This document shows positions 28,105 through 36,651 of a stretch of 64,000 nt of DNA, one piece after another. Within the stretch, counting starts at the first letter, position 1. Every line of letters begins with the position of its first letter. The stretch lies in contig NZ_VIRF01000078.1 of NCBI RefSeq assembly GCF_008107685.1, forward strand, positions 372,001-436,000, in the 5' to 3' direction. The notes under the pieces are model-generated. The model worked only from the letters and a program-made list of their open reading frames with translations. It was not told where the DNA came from and did no database searches. The DNA is from Novosphingobium sp. BW1 (GTDB lineage Bacteria; Pseudomonadota; Alphaproteobacteria; Sphingomonadales; Sphingomonadaceae). Position numbers and translations under genes: made by a program.

Positions 28105-29199
28105 ATGGCCCTCATCAACGCCAAGTCCCAAGCCGCGCGCGCCACCGCGATGCCCGGCGCCCTACACCATCTCAAGGCCACGCCCGAGACCGTGCACTGG
28201 GGCTATTTCTCGCCTGACATCAAGCCGGTGCTGCACGTGAAGAGCGGCGACCTTATCCACGGCGAGGCCATCACTCACCACGCAGGAGACGATCCCGAGC
28301 TGATGTTCGATGAGAACATCAAGCGCATCTTCACCGAGATCGATCCCACCACCCGCGCGCCCGGTTGCCACATCATGACCGGCCCGATCTATATCGAGGA
28401 CGCGGAACCGGGCGACATGCTGGAAGTACGCTATTTCGAGATGAAGCCGCGCCATAACTACGGCTCGAATCTCCAGGCCAACTGGGGCCACCTCTACAAG
28501 GAGTTCGACGAGACCGAGCGCGTGACGATCTACAAGCTTGATCCCAATGCGATGACGGCCTCCGCGCTCTACGCCTACGATGTCGAGGGCGTCTACACGA
28601 CGCCCGGCCGCATCACGCATTGCCCGACCTGCGACCGCTCCGAGGCGCTGCCCGGCATCACCATCCCGGCCCGACCGCATTTGGGCACTGCGGGCGTCGC
28701 GCCCGCCGTCAACGAACCCGTCAGCACGATCCCGCCCGGCCTTCACGGCGGCAACATCGACAACTGGCGCATCGGCGCGGGCGCGAAAATGTACTACCCC
28801 GTGCAGGTCAAGGGCGGCCTCTTCTCGATAGGCGACCCCCACGTCAGCCAGGGCGACGGCGAGATCAGCGGCACGGCGATCGAAAGCTCGCTCGACGTCC
28901 TGTTCCAGATCATCCTGCGCAAGGACTTCGCGTTCCCCTCGCCGCTGCTCGAGACACCCGACTACTGGATCGTCCATGGCTTCGGGGAGGATCTGGATGC
29001 GGCCATGAAGGGCGCCTCGCTCGACATGATGCACCTCTTGACCGAGCATCAGGGCCTCTCGCGCCACGACAGCTACTCGCTGATGAGCGTCGCCTCCGAC
29101 TTCGGCGTGACGCAGGTTGTCGATGGCACGCAAGGCATCCACTGCCGCATCGAACGCCGCATCTTCCCCGAGAAGGGCACGTTCACCGATCCTGAATAA
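28105..29199 (+). CDS. Acetamidase/formamidase family protein
   Basis: Protein of 364 residues of the FmdA/AmdA amidohydrolase fold, which hydrolyses formamide or short amides to the acid and ammonia. Family stretches seen are HHLKATPETVHWGYFSPDIKP, HIMTGPIYIEDAEPGDMLEV, GRITHCPTC, IPPGLHGGNIDNWRIG and SIGDPHVSQGDGEISGTAIE. CAGGAG sits six bases before the ATG. A paralog forms the C-terminal half of the fused gene at 32700-35075. Its place downstream of a ring-cleavage enzyme suggests removal of a formamide or carboxamide from a nitrogenous aromatic, but this is inference. Confidence 0.88.
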   Translation: MALINAKSQAARATAMPGALHHLKATPETVHWGYFSPDIKPVLHVKSGDLIHGEAITHHAGDDPELMFDENIKRIFTEIDPTTRAPGCHIMTGPIYIEDAEPGDMLEVRYFEMKPRHNYGSNLQANWGHLYKEFDETERVTIYKLDPNAMTASALYAYDVEGVYTTPGRITHCPTCDRSEALPGITIPARPHLGTAGVAPAVNEPVSTIPPGLHGGNIDNWRIGAGAKMYYPVQVKGGLFSIGDPHVSQGDGEISGTAIESSLDVLFQIILRKDFAFPSPLLETPDYWIVHGFGEDLDAAMKGASLDMMHLLTEHQGLSRHDSYSLMSVASDFGVTQVVDGTQGIHCRIERRIFPEKGTFTDPE

Positions 29200-29223
29200 G
29201 ATCCACTTGCGGGCGACCGCAAG

Positions 29224-29267
29224 GCGAGGCCGGACCGGAAAACCTCCTCTTTCCCGTCCGGCCTCGC
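29224..29267 (+). terminator. Strong hairpin after formamidase gene
   Basis: A perfect 12-bp outer stem (29224-29235 with 29256-29267) continues inward with one mismatch to GGAAA/TTTCC, giving about 18 bp with an eight-base loop. No T-tract follows, so it may act as an mRNA stabiliser or attenuator rather than a classical terminator. Confidence 0.55.
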
Positions 29268-29321
29268 GCCCGTCCACCGACCGCGTTAGAGATACGGGCA
29301 AGGCCCCGACGGAGATTGACG

Positions 29322-30134
29322 ATGAGCTATGAAACGATTGACGTGCGGCCGGTGACCAAGCGGATTGGCGCGGAAATCTTCGGGGTCGACCTGACGAAGC
29401 CACTCGGCAACCAGACCTATGCCGAGATCCGCGACGCGCTGCTCAAGCATCAGGTCGTGTTCTTTCGCGAGCAGGAGATCGACCACGAGGCGCACCTCGC
29501 CTTCGGCCAGGCCTTCGGGAAGTTTCACACGCATTCGGCGGTCAAGGGCCTGCCCGACCACCCGCATATCGTGCAGATCCACGCCGATGCCGACAGCAAG
29601 TACATCGCGGGCGACAACTGGCACTCCGACCTTTCGTGCGATCCCGAACCGCCGATGGGCTCGATCCTCTACATGCACACGATGCCCGAGGACGGCGGCG
29701 ACACGCTGTTCTCCAGCATGACCGCGGCCTACGAGGCGCTGTCCGAGCCAATGAAGCGCTTCCTTGAACCGCTGACCGCGGTTCACGATGCGAACCCTGT
29801 CTACAAGGCGATCTTCCCGGACATCGACAAGCAGTACGAGTGCAACACGCACCCGGTCATTCGCACCCACCCGGAAACGGGACGCAAGCTATTGTTCGTA
29901 AACTCCTCCTACACCACGAAGATCAACGAGCTGTCCAAGACCGAAAGCGATGCCGTTCTCAAGTGCCTCTACGAGCACGTGAAGGACCCCAATTTTCAGG
30001 TTCGCTTCCGCTGGCGCCCGCACTCCATCGCCTTCTGGGACAACCGCTGCACCCAGCACTTCGCAGTATGGGACTACTTCCCTGAGACGCGCTCGGGCTT
30101 CCGCGTGACCATCGCGGGCGATCGCCCATTTTGA
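29322..30134 (+). CDS. TauD/TfdA-family Fe(II)/2-oxoglutarate dioxygenase
   Basis: Protein of 270 residues. The iron-binding facial triad is visible as His101-x-Asp103 (DNWHSDLSCD) and His246 (NRCTQHFAVWD), with Arg257 for the 2-oxoglutarate carboxylate. Asn and Thr residues around THSAVKGLP fit the TfdA/TauD group, which hydroxylates sulfonates, aryloxyalkanoates or related substrates beside a heteroatom. GGAG lies seven bases before ATG 29322; a TTG at 29316 is unlikely. It is the last gene of the forward catabolic run. A second, more distant TauD-type gene lies at 42495. Confidence 0.9.
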   Translation: MSYETIDVRPVTKRIGAEIFGVDLTKPLGNQTYAEIRDALLKHQVVFFREQEIDHEAHLAFGQAFGKFHTHSAVKGLPDHPHIVQIHADADSKYIAGDNWHSDLSCDPEPPMGSILYMHTMPEDGGDTLFSSMTAAYEALSEPMKRFLEPLTAVHDANPVYKAIFPDIDKQYECNTHPVIRTHPETGRKLLFVNSSYTTKINELSKTESDAVLKCLYEHVKDPNFQVRFRWRPHSIAFWDNRCTQHFAVWDYFPETRSGFRVTIAGDRPF

Positions 30135-30170
30135 GTTATGCCCTGCTGGCGCTGGAAGCCTGTGCATTGA

Positions 30171-30737
30171 CCATGCTGCCCGCCGCAATCGAGGCGAAAG
30201 CCGCTCACGACGGTCGCCACCCTCCAGCTGGTCGAGAAGGCCCGGCACCTCGTCATCGGATACCGGCCGAGCCCGAGCGGTCATGTCGCCATCGACGCCG
30301 TCGCAACCTCGGAATACCGCAATCCCTTGCGCCTGCGCGATGGCAGCGGCGCCCTGGCCGGAAGGTTCGATAACTAACGCCACGTCGCCGAAATGCTGGC
30401 GCACACGGGCGTGTGGCAGGGCAAACGCGTGGTCTCCAAGGCAAGCGAAAACCTCATGTTTTTACTCCAACTGCGCACCAAAGGCGGCGACCATCTGGAC
30501 AGGCCATGCAGCCTTGGCCTTGCAACCGGCGATGCCGAAACCGAGGCACGCGGTGGACTTCCGATCAGTGCAGGCAGTTGGTCGGGATCGGCCAACCCCA
30601 ACTTCTTCGCCGATCCTTTCCATGATATCGTCGCGATACTGATGACCAACGAACTGACGCCGTGCGCCTTCGAGGCGCGTACCTGGCGGCTGCGCGAAGC
30701 GATCAACCGTGCCACACTGGCGGTTGCCGAGCGCTAG
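30171..30737 (+). pseudogene. Decayed serine hydrolase (beta-lactamase/EstB family)
   Basis: Reading in the frame of 30171, the peptide SRRKPLTTVATLQLVEKA matches the SxxK region of beta-lactamase-family esterases. The next recognisable family segment, HVAEMLAHTGVWQGKRVVSKASENLMF, belongs far downstream, so roughly the middle of the gene is missing. An in-frame TAA at 30375-30377 separates the two parts. The C-terminal part still shows NPNFFADPFHDIVAILMTNE and ends at TAG 30737. A stop-free downstream frame from ATG 30393 (114 codons) is unlikely to make a functional protein. Internal deletion plus the stop codon indicate a remnant. Confidence 0.7.
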
Positions 30738-30845
30738 CTTGATCGCGTCCAACGCCAACGCGAATGGTTTGCGCGAGCGCAACGACGCCCGGCTGGAAAA
30801 CCACTAGACGCCCTTGATGCACAGCCTCGCCACGACAGGTTCACG

Positions 30846-32273
30846 ATGAGCACGAACGCCCACGCCTCTCCCGAGACACCTTCCCTCTCGCCGCTGCGCC
30901 TGCGCCTCATCATGGCGCTGGTCACCGGCGCCCTGTTCATGGAGATCCTCGACGCCTCCATCATCATCACCGCGCTCCCGCGCATGGCTCGTGATTTCGG
31001 GACGAGCGCGGTGGGGCTCAACATTGGCGTCACGGCCTATATCCTGACCCTCGGCATCCTCATTCCAGCCAGCGGCTGGGTGGCCGAACGCTTCGGGGCG
31101 CGGCGTATATTCGCCATCGCCATCGCTCTCTTCACCCTCGCATCGGCGCTATGCGGACAGGCGTCCAGCCTGACCGAGTTCGTCGCCCTGCGCATATTCC
31201 AGGGGGCTGCGGGCGCGATGATGGTGCCGGTCGGCCAGGTCATCGTCCTTACCTGCACGCCGCGCGAAAAGCTGATGGTGGCGATGTCGAACCTCATCTG
31301 GCCCGCGCTTATCGCGCCGGTGGTCGGACCGCCACTCGGTGGTTTCATCACCGAACACCTGGGCTGGAACTGGATATTCTATCTCAACGTACCGCTCGGC
31401 CTCTTTGGCCTTTTCGGCGCCTGGATACTGGTGCCCGAAAGCGCCCGCCCGGAAGGAAGCCGCCGTTTCGACTGGGCCGGATTTGCGATCACCGCACTCG
31501 GCACCTTCGGCTTGCTGGCCGGGCTAGAACTCATGGGCGCAACCGGGAATCCGGCCGCACTCGCCCTCGTCGCGCTGGGCCTGGCCCTCCTGCTCCTCGC
31601 GCTCAGGCATATGGCCCGCGTGCCCACGCCCATGGTCCGGCTCGACAATTTCGCGATCCCGACCTTCCGCGCCACCATCCGAGGCGGCTCGCTCTCGCGC
31701 GTCGGGGTCGCCGCCGCCCCTTTCCTCCTGCCGCTGCTGTTGCAGGTTGGCCTGGGCTACAGCCCGTCCGAAGCGGGTCTGATCCTGATCGCGCTCTTTG
31801 CGGGCAACCTTGCCATGAAATCGATGACGACGCCGGTCCTGCGCACCTTCGGCTATCGCCGCGTGCTGATCGGCTCCTCGCTCGCGAGCTTTGCCGGGAT
31901 CGCCGGCGGTGCGCTGCTTGCGCCGGGGACCCCGGTCACGCTGATCTGCGCCTTTCTGTTTTTCTCAGGCATGACCCGCTCGATGCACTTCACGACGCTG
32001 GGAACGATGGCCTTTTCGGACATTCCCAAGCCGCAGATGAGCGATGCGACGAGCCTGTTCAACACCTCGATCCAGCTGATGATGGCCTGCGGCATCGCGC
32101 TCTCCGCCCTCGCGGTAAATCTGGGGGAAACGCTGGGCTCCGGTGCACCGGACGTACCCTACCGCCTCGCCTTCCTGCCACTCAGCCTGCTGTGCCTCGC
32201 CACGCTGATCGAAGCCCGTCGCCTGCCGCGCGATGCGGGCGACAGCTTCGTTGGCCGCAAGTCGCAGGCCTGA
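30846..32273 (+). CDS. DHA2-family MFS exporter (EmrB/QacA type)
   Basis: Multidrug-type major facilitator of 475 residues with 14 predicted membrane helices. Family motifs include MEILDASIIITALPRMARDFG in TM1, RILQG-like RIFQGAAGAMMVPVGQ in TM4, and GPPLGGFITEHLGWNWIFYLNVPLG in TM5 (motif C and the following loop). No EmrA-type adaptor gene is adjacent. It follows the decayed hydrolase and probably exports a toxic aromatic, intermediate or antibiotic. The ATG at 30846 has only a weak ribosome binding site (ACAGG). Confidence 0.88.
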   Translation: MSTNAHASPETPSLSPLRLRLIMALVTGALFMEILDASIIITALPRMARDFGTSAVGLNIGVTAYILTLGILIPASGWVAERFGARRIFAIAIALFTLASALCGQASSLTEFVALRIFQGAAGAMMVPVGQVIVLTCTPREKLMVAMSNLIWPALIAPVVGPPLGGFITEHLGWNWIFYLNVPLGLFGLFGAWILVPESARPEGSRRFDWAGFAITALGTFGLLAGLELMGATGNPAALALVALGLALLLLALRHMARVPTPMVRLDNFAIPTFRATIRGGSLSRVGVAAAPFLLPLLLQVGLGYSPSEAGLILIALFAGNLAMKSMTTPVLRTFGYRRVLIGSSLASFAGIAGGALLAPGTPVTLICAFLFFSGMTRSMHFTTLGTMAFSDIPKPQMSDATSLFNTSIQLMMACGIALSALAVNLGETLGSGAPDVPYRLAFLPLSLLCLATLIEARRLPRDAGDSFVGRKSQA

Positions 32274-32280
32274 GCTTGCC

Positions 32281-32499
32281 TTAACGCTTCGCCCAGGTAC
32301 GACGCGCACGCCGCACGCACCAACTCCACACCGGAACAGGCGAGCCTGCCAGAAGCAGCACGATCAGAAACTCGAGCGGACGGCGAAACAGCGCATCGAA
32401 CCCGGCGAAGCCTACGATGGCAAAGATCGCAAAGAGAATGACGAACGTGAAGACAAGGGCGAGGAGAACAAACGCCCCGGCAGCAAGTTTGGAAGGCAT
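32281..32499 (-). CDS. Small hypothetical membrane protein
   Basis: Unrecognised protein of 72 residues with two strongly hydrophobic stretches (about residues 7-32 and 43-58) and a basic C-terminal tail (WCVRRARRTWAKR). It converges with the DHA2 exporter, with seven bases between the stops. The ribosome binding site is weak. The membrane-like pattern and compact packing favour a real gene, but no family was recognised. Confidence 0.5.
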   Translation of the reverse strand: MPSKLAAGAFVLLALVFTFVILFAIFAIVGFAGFDALFRRPLEFLIVLLLAGSPVPVWSWCVRRARRTWAKR

Positions 32500-32569
32500 G
32501 GGCGCCCGCTAGCACAGGGCCGTGAGACCTGCGAGCGGGCGAATTGTCCTCCTAGCAGGACGGACTTGT

Positions 32570-32650
32570 CCGAGAGCCATCGCCCTCGGGCTCCCGACAT
32601 TGTCTACCTCGCATTGCACGCGCGATCCTGGCCGAGCAAGGCAATGTCAC
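32570..32650 (-). repeat. Dispersed 81-nt structured repeat, copy 3
   Basis: Read on the minus strand, this block starts GTGACATTGCC and contains GAGGTAGAC followed by CGGGAGCCCGAGGGCGATGG. It aligns without gaps to copies at 845-925 and 43701-43781. The terminal hairpin here has one mismatch. It lies between the small membrane protein and the fused regulator gene. A separate short hairpin GGGGC-GAT-GCCCC (32667-32679) sits just before the fused gene's 3' end. Confidence 0.65.
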
Positions 32651-32699
32651 CCATTTTCGGGGTCCAGGGGCGATGCCCCCTTGAATAATCTCTTCCTGC

Positions 32700-35075
32700 T
32701 CAACTCGTGAAGAGCGCCTTTCGGATCACCGCGTGCACGCCATAGTTTCCGTTCACGACCTGGCTCACTCCAAAATCGACGCCCACCGAGAGCAGTGAAA
32801 TCGCCTCGTCCTCGGACAGCTGCTTGGCCGTCATCAGGAAGCGGCGGGCCTTGCGAAAGGCATCGCGCATGGCCTCGTCGAGCGAGGACTTCTTGTAAAC
32901 CTCGCTCTGCGCGTCAGCGCCCAGTTCCTTAAGGTAATCCGGATGCGAGAAGCCCATGATGACCCACTCGGTCTCGGTCTCGATAAGCGGGTAATCGACA
33001 TCGCGCAGCTGCTCCATGACGCCTTGCGCCTTGTGGTGCACGACCTGGATCAGCGCGGTCATCGAACACTCGATGGCCGTGCCGCACAGCTCGCTGTCAC
33101 CTTGCGAGGCATGCGGATCGCCCAGGGAAAGAAGCCCGCCCTCGACCTGAACGGGCAGGAACACCCGCGCGCCGGGTCCCGTCCGCCAGTTGTCGAGATT
33201 GCCGCCAAAGCTGGACGGCGGCACGGAATCGACAAGACCATTGTGGTTGGGCGCGACCGCGATCACGCCGAAGTGCGGCCGGATCGGGATCTCGACATTG
33301 CGCAGCACGTCGAAGTTCTTTTCGATCGTCGCCGGATCGACCGGCACGCCTGGATAATCGTAGCGCGGGTGCACGACACCGGCCGGGTCGGTCTGCTCGG
33401 TCCAGCGGTAAGAGTAGACCGCGTGAGCCGTGGGCGGTCGCATGCCGCCTGCCTCCACCTCGTAGATGGTGATGACCTCGCGCTGCTTAGGCTCGGTCAA
33501 AAGGTCGTGGTAGTGGAAGCCCCAGTAGGTCGCCGCGTTCGAGCCGAAGGACTTGCCCGCAAAGCGCGGATTTCCGCTGGGCCGGGGCTTCAAATCGAGA
33601 ATGCGCACTTCGATGAGATCGCCCGGCATCGCCCCCTCGATGGCGATGGGCCCCGTGCAGATATGGACGCCGAAACCCTCGCCAGGGCCACGCCCGAGCG
33701 CCGAGGCGTCCATCGGCCCGGCGCCGCGCCGGTTGACCGACTTGCCGTGTGCGTCCCAGTAAAACACGCTCTCCGCACCGCCATCCCCTTCGACCATGCG
33801 CTCGGCATCGTCGTTGGCGTGGTGGGTCAGAGTCTCGATCGTCACGAAGTCGCCCGAGCGGATGGATAGCACGGGTTTCAGGTCTTTGCTGAGAAAGCCC
33901 CAGTGGACCGTTTCGGGCGAAGCGGGAAGGTGGTGGTGGCGCACCTGCTCGCCCTCAGGATGGGGGCTATAGGGCCCACCGACCTTTGGCTCGCCTTGCG
34001 CTGCCTCCGCAGTGTCGGGGGGTTCCGCATCAATGGCATCTTCGCTCTCGGCAGCATCGTTCTCGGCCCTGGCGGCAAGTGCCTCGCCGCGTGCGGGTTT
34101 GCCCCGGCGCAAGAGTTCGACCGCCTCGTTTTCCTGCGGTTGGCCCTTGCGGTACTCACGCGGCGAGATGCCGTACTGCTCGCGAAAGGCCCGGCTGAAC
34201 GAGGCGGAATCGTTGAAGCCCCATTCGAACAGGATGTCCGAGATAGACTTCTGGACGTGCAGCGGGCTGCGCAGGTCGAGACGGCAGCGCTCCAGCCTGC
34301 GCACCTTCACGTAGTGGCCGAAACTGTCGTTGATCGACTCAAAAAGCTTCTGGAGGTAACGCGGCGAGATGCCATGCTCGGCCGCGACCTGCTGATAGTT
34401 GAGATCAGGATCGGACAGGCGGATCTCGATGGTCTGGAATATCCGCTCCAGAAGTGCAGCGCGCATACCTGCAGCGCCGCCCAGCGCCTTGGGCGGGGCG
34501 TTCTCGAGCAGGCTGGTGACGAGGAACTCGGGAAAAGCCAGTTCCACCGGCCGGGCCTGGTCGGTGGTAATCTCGTTAATGGTGTCAGCCAGCGAGCGCA
34601 GCATACCGGCAAATACGCGCGCGGTACCGGTGTCGGTCGCGATCTGGCGCGGCGCGGCACCGACCGGGGTCTTGAGCCGAGCGGTCAGCTCGCTGTGGGG
34701 CACCTGCACGATGAGCGTGCGGTTGTCGCCTGCAAAGGAGAGCTGCACCGGCACATCGCCCTGCCCGCAGATCAGTTCGCCATCGCAGAGCCGCAACTCC
34801 TGCTTGGAATCGCGCATCGTCGCGCTGCCATCAAGCAGCAGCGCCACCCAGTAGGTCTGGGGCTGATCGCGAAAATCGATGGTCCAGGTCTGCTGTGTCC
34901 CGGTCACACGAATGAAGCTGATGCCCGTGCTCGACTTGAACTGGATCAGCTCACCATAAAGCGTCGCCTCGTCGGCCTCGTCGGCCTCGTCGAGCGTCAG
35001 CGAGAGGCGTTTCAAGGCAAAGCGCCAGGCATCGCGGCGCTGCTCCTTGGGATAGACATTTGTCGTTATGCGCAA
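32700..35075 (-). CDS. AraC-family regulator fused to acetamidase/formamidase
   Basis: Single frame of 791 residues. Residues 1-200 form an AraC-type ligand-sensing domain. Residues 210-310 carry two helix-turn-helix motifs (LNYQQVAAEHGISPRYLQKLF and SISDILFEWGFNDSASFSRAF, then YGISPREYRKGQ). Residues 312-378 are an acidic, Ala-rich linker. Residues 379-791 are a complete acetamidase/formamidase domain (HHHLPASPETVHWGFLSKDLK, HICTGPIAIEGAMPGDLIEV, SLGDPHASQGDSELCGTAIE). No stop or frame break separates the parts. The start is uncertain: TTG at 35075 is the only reasonable codon before the conserved region, with GGTGGA upstream. A DEADEADEA microrepeat lies at residues 29-37. It is the last gene of the reverse cassette and may sense and hydrolyse the same amide. 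Confidence 0.88.
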   Translation of the reverse strand: MRITTNVYPKEQRRDAWRFALKRLSLTLDEADEADEATLYGELIQFKSSTGISFIRVTGTQQTWTIDFRDQPQTYWVALLLDGSATMRDSKQELRLCDGELICGQGDVPVQLSFAGDNRTLIVQVPHSELTARLKTPVGAAPRQIATDTGTARVFAGMLRSLADTINEITTDQARPVELAFPEFLVTSLLENAPPKALGGAAGMRAALLERIFQTIEIRLSDPDLNYQQVAAEHGISPRYLQKLFESINDSFGHYVKVRRLERCRLDLRSPLHVQKSISDILFEWGFNDSASFSRAFREQYGISPREYRKGQPQENEAVELLRRGKPARGEALAARAENDAAESEDAIDAEPPDTAEAAQGEPKVGGPYSPHPEGEQVRHHHLPASPETVHWGFLSKDLKPVLSIRSGDFVTIETLTHHANDDAERMVEGDGGAESVFYWDAHGKSVNRRGAGPMDASALGRGPGEGFGVHICTGPIAIEGAMPGDLIEVRILDLKPRPSGNPRFAGKSFGSNAATYWGFHYHDLLTEPKQREVITIYEVEAGGMRPPTAHAVYSYRWTEQTDPAGVVHPRYDYPGVPVDPATIEKNFDVLRNVEIPIRPHFGVIAVAPNHNGLVDSVPPSSFGGNLDNWRTGPGARVFLPVQVEGGLLSLGDPHASQGDSELCGTAIECSMTALIQVVHHKAQGVMEQLRDVDYPLIETETEWVIMGFSHPDYLKELGADAQSEVYKKSSLDEAMRDAFRKARRFLMTAKQLSEDEAISLLSVGVDFGVSQVVNGNYGVHAVIRKALFTS

Positions 35076-35208
35076 GGAATTTCCACCCGTTTTCCTGCTA
35101 TTGGCACGGGGGCGGCCGAAGCCTTCGCTCCGCCCTCATCCGCCACCGCGCCCGCATGGCTAGCGCGCGCTTCCCATTGCGGCAAGTACTCAGGTCAAAG
35201 CCCTGAGT

Positions 35209-36609
35209 TCAGGCCTCGAACGGGGTCTCGGTGCTGCCATAGACGCTAGTTGGACCATCGTCGACCGACGCCTTGCCACGACCGCAAACAGCGAGCATGG
35301 TGAGCGCGTAGACAAGCGCGCTTGAGGCCATGTCGTCAGGGGTCGGGCGCCAACGCGGCATCCCCGTCGTCACGGCGGGAATACGGTGCATGTTGAAGAC
35401 GTTATGGTCACGCCACATGCTCGAATAGACCGGATGGGCCAATTCCAGCGGCGCGCCACGCGCCAGCCGGGTCGCCGCATCGACCGCGCCGGAAAGGGCC
35501 GCGACCTCGCGCTCGGCGGCCTCGAAACCGTGGCGCACGACGACCGGCTCAACATCGAAACTCTCGACATCGACGCTGCGCATGGCCGCCGTGATCCCGT
35601 GCATGGCCTCGGCCGCCTTCTGGCGCGGATTGAGGCCAACTTCGATGTAGAGCGCACAGATCTCGGTGCCCGCGCCGAAGTCGGTGGGCATCCCACCCCG
35701 CACCGAAGCGATCTGCACCTTGGGCGCGACCTCGCCGCTCGCGGTGCGCATGATCGAGTTCGCCTCCCACGTCAGGCCCCAGGCGTGGAGCGCCTCGATC
35801 ACCGGGCCGAGGCGGTAGATCGGGTTGGGGTGGGCCGTGGCCAGACGCGGCGCTTCCAGGATCGGCGTAAACATGCCCTGCCCGTAGATCCGCACCCGAA
35901 AGACCGCATAGCCCGAGCCCTGCCAGGTGAGGCCGAAGTCGGTGCCTTCCGCCGCGATGGCGTAATCGGGCGCGACGCCGCCGTGGTGGAACAGGTAGTG
36001 GGCGCCGATGTCCTTGCCCATGTAGTCAATGCCTGCGAACTCCTCGATGGGTTCTGGGCCGATCTCGCCCGGGCACGCGGTCAGCCAGGTCTTTCCGGCA
36101 AGCCCGATGCCCGCCTTCTTCAGCGCCTTCGCCGCGATCAAAAAGCAGGACATGGGACCACGGTCATTGGAGATGGGAAAGCCGCGCAGGCGTCCCTCCT
36201 CATCGAGCCAGCACTTCGTCCACTCAGGGTCGGCCATCGTGCTCTCGCGGAAGCGGAAGCGGTCCTGCTCGGCGATACCGCTCGGGCTCTCGGTGTCGAG
36301 GTGGGCGGTGAAGAGCAGGTTCGCGCCCGGCGCTGTGCCGCCGTATTCACCGATCACGTTGGGACGCTCGGGCACGGCGCCGACCTTGCGCGGTTTGAAG
36401 CCTTCGTGCCCCAACCAGTCGTGGACGAACTCGGCTGCTGCCAGTTCCTCGCGGGAGCGGCTGGGGATGTTGCCCAGCTCCAGCGCCAGGGCGACCAGTT
36501 CGTCGGTGTCGATCGCGGCGGCGATCGCCTCGCGCTCCTCCTCGCTCACCGCATAAGGGGCAGCGGCAGGATCGGCGAAGGTAGGGGCGGAGGCAGGAAT
36601 GTCGGCCAC
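35209..36609 (-). CDS. M20-family amidohydrolase/deacylase
   Basis: Protein of 466 residues of the M20 metal-dependent hydrolase family (peptidases, carbamoylases, deacylases). The first metal motif is LLFTAHLDTESP (His103, Asp105). Asp149 lies in ISNDRGPM and Glu182 in TACPGEIGPE, where the family has the bridging Asp and catalytic Glu. The late His is probably in SSMWRDHNVFNMHRIP. GTG 36609 is preferred because AAGGA lies six bases upstream; a TTG at 36630 is the alternative. It sits 42 bases after the MFS gene in the same direction. In this cassette it could split an amide or carbamoyl intermediate; the substrate is unknown. Confidence 0.82.
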   Translation of the reverse strand: MADIPASAPTFADPAAAPYAVSEEEREAIAAAIDTDELVALALELGNIPSRSREELAAAEFVHDWLGHEGFKPRKVGAVPERPNVIGEYGGTAPGANLLFTAHLDTESPSGIAEQDRFRFRESTMADPEWTKCWLDEEGRLRGFPISNDRGPMSCFLIAAKALKKAGIGLAGKTWLTACPGEIGPEPIEEFAGIDYMGKDIGAHYLFHHGGVAPDYAIAAEGTDFGLTWQGSGYAVFRVRIYGQGMFTPILEAPRLATAHPNPIYRLGPVIEALHAWGLTWEANSIMRTASGEVAPKVQIASVRGGMPTDFGAGTEICALYIEVGLNPRQKAAEAMHGITAAMRSVDVESFDVEPVVVRHGFEAAEREVAALSGAVDAATRLARGAPLELAHPVYSSMWRDHNVFNMHRIPAVTTGMPRWRPTPDDMASSALVYALTMLAVCGRGKASVDDGPTSVYGSTETPFEA

Positions 36610-36651
36610 GGAAGATCCTTGTCTTGTCAAGTTTCGCCGGAAAGGCAGGCG

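Noticed and set aside
30393..30737. Possible separate small gene starting at ATG 30393
   Set aside because: The peptide is the C-terminal portion of a serine hydrolase lacking the catalytic region, and upstream family sequence continues in the same frame across a stop, so it is treated as a pseudogene.
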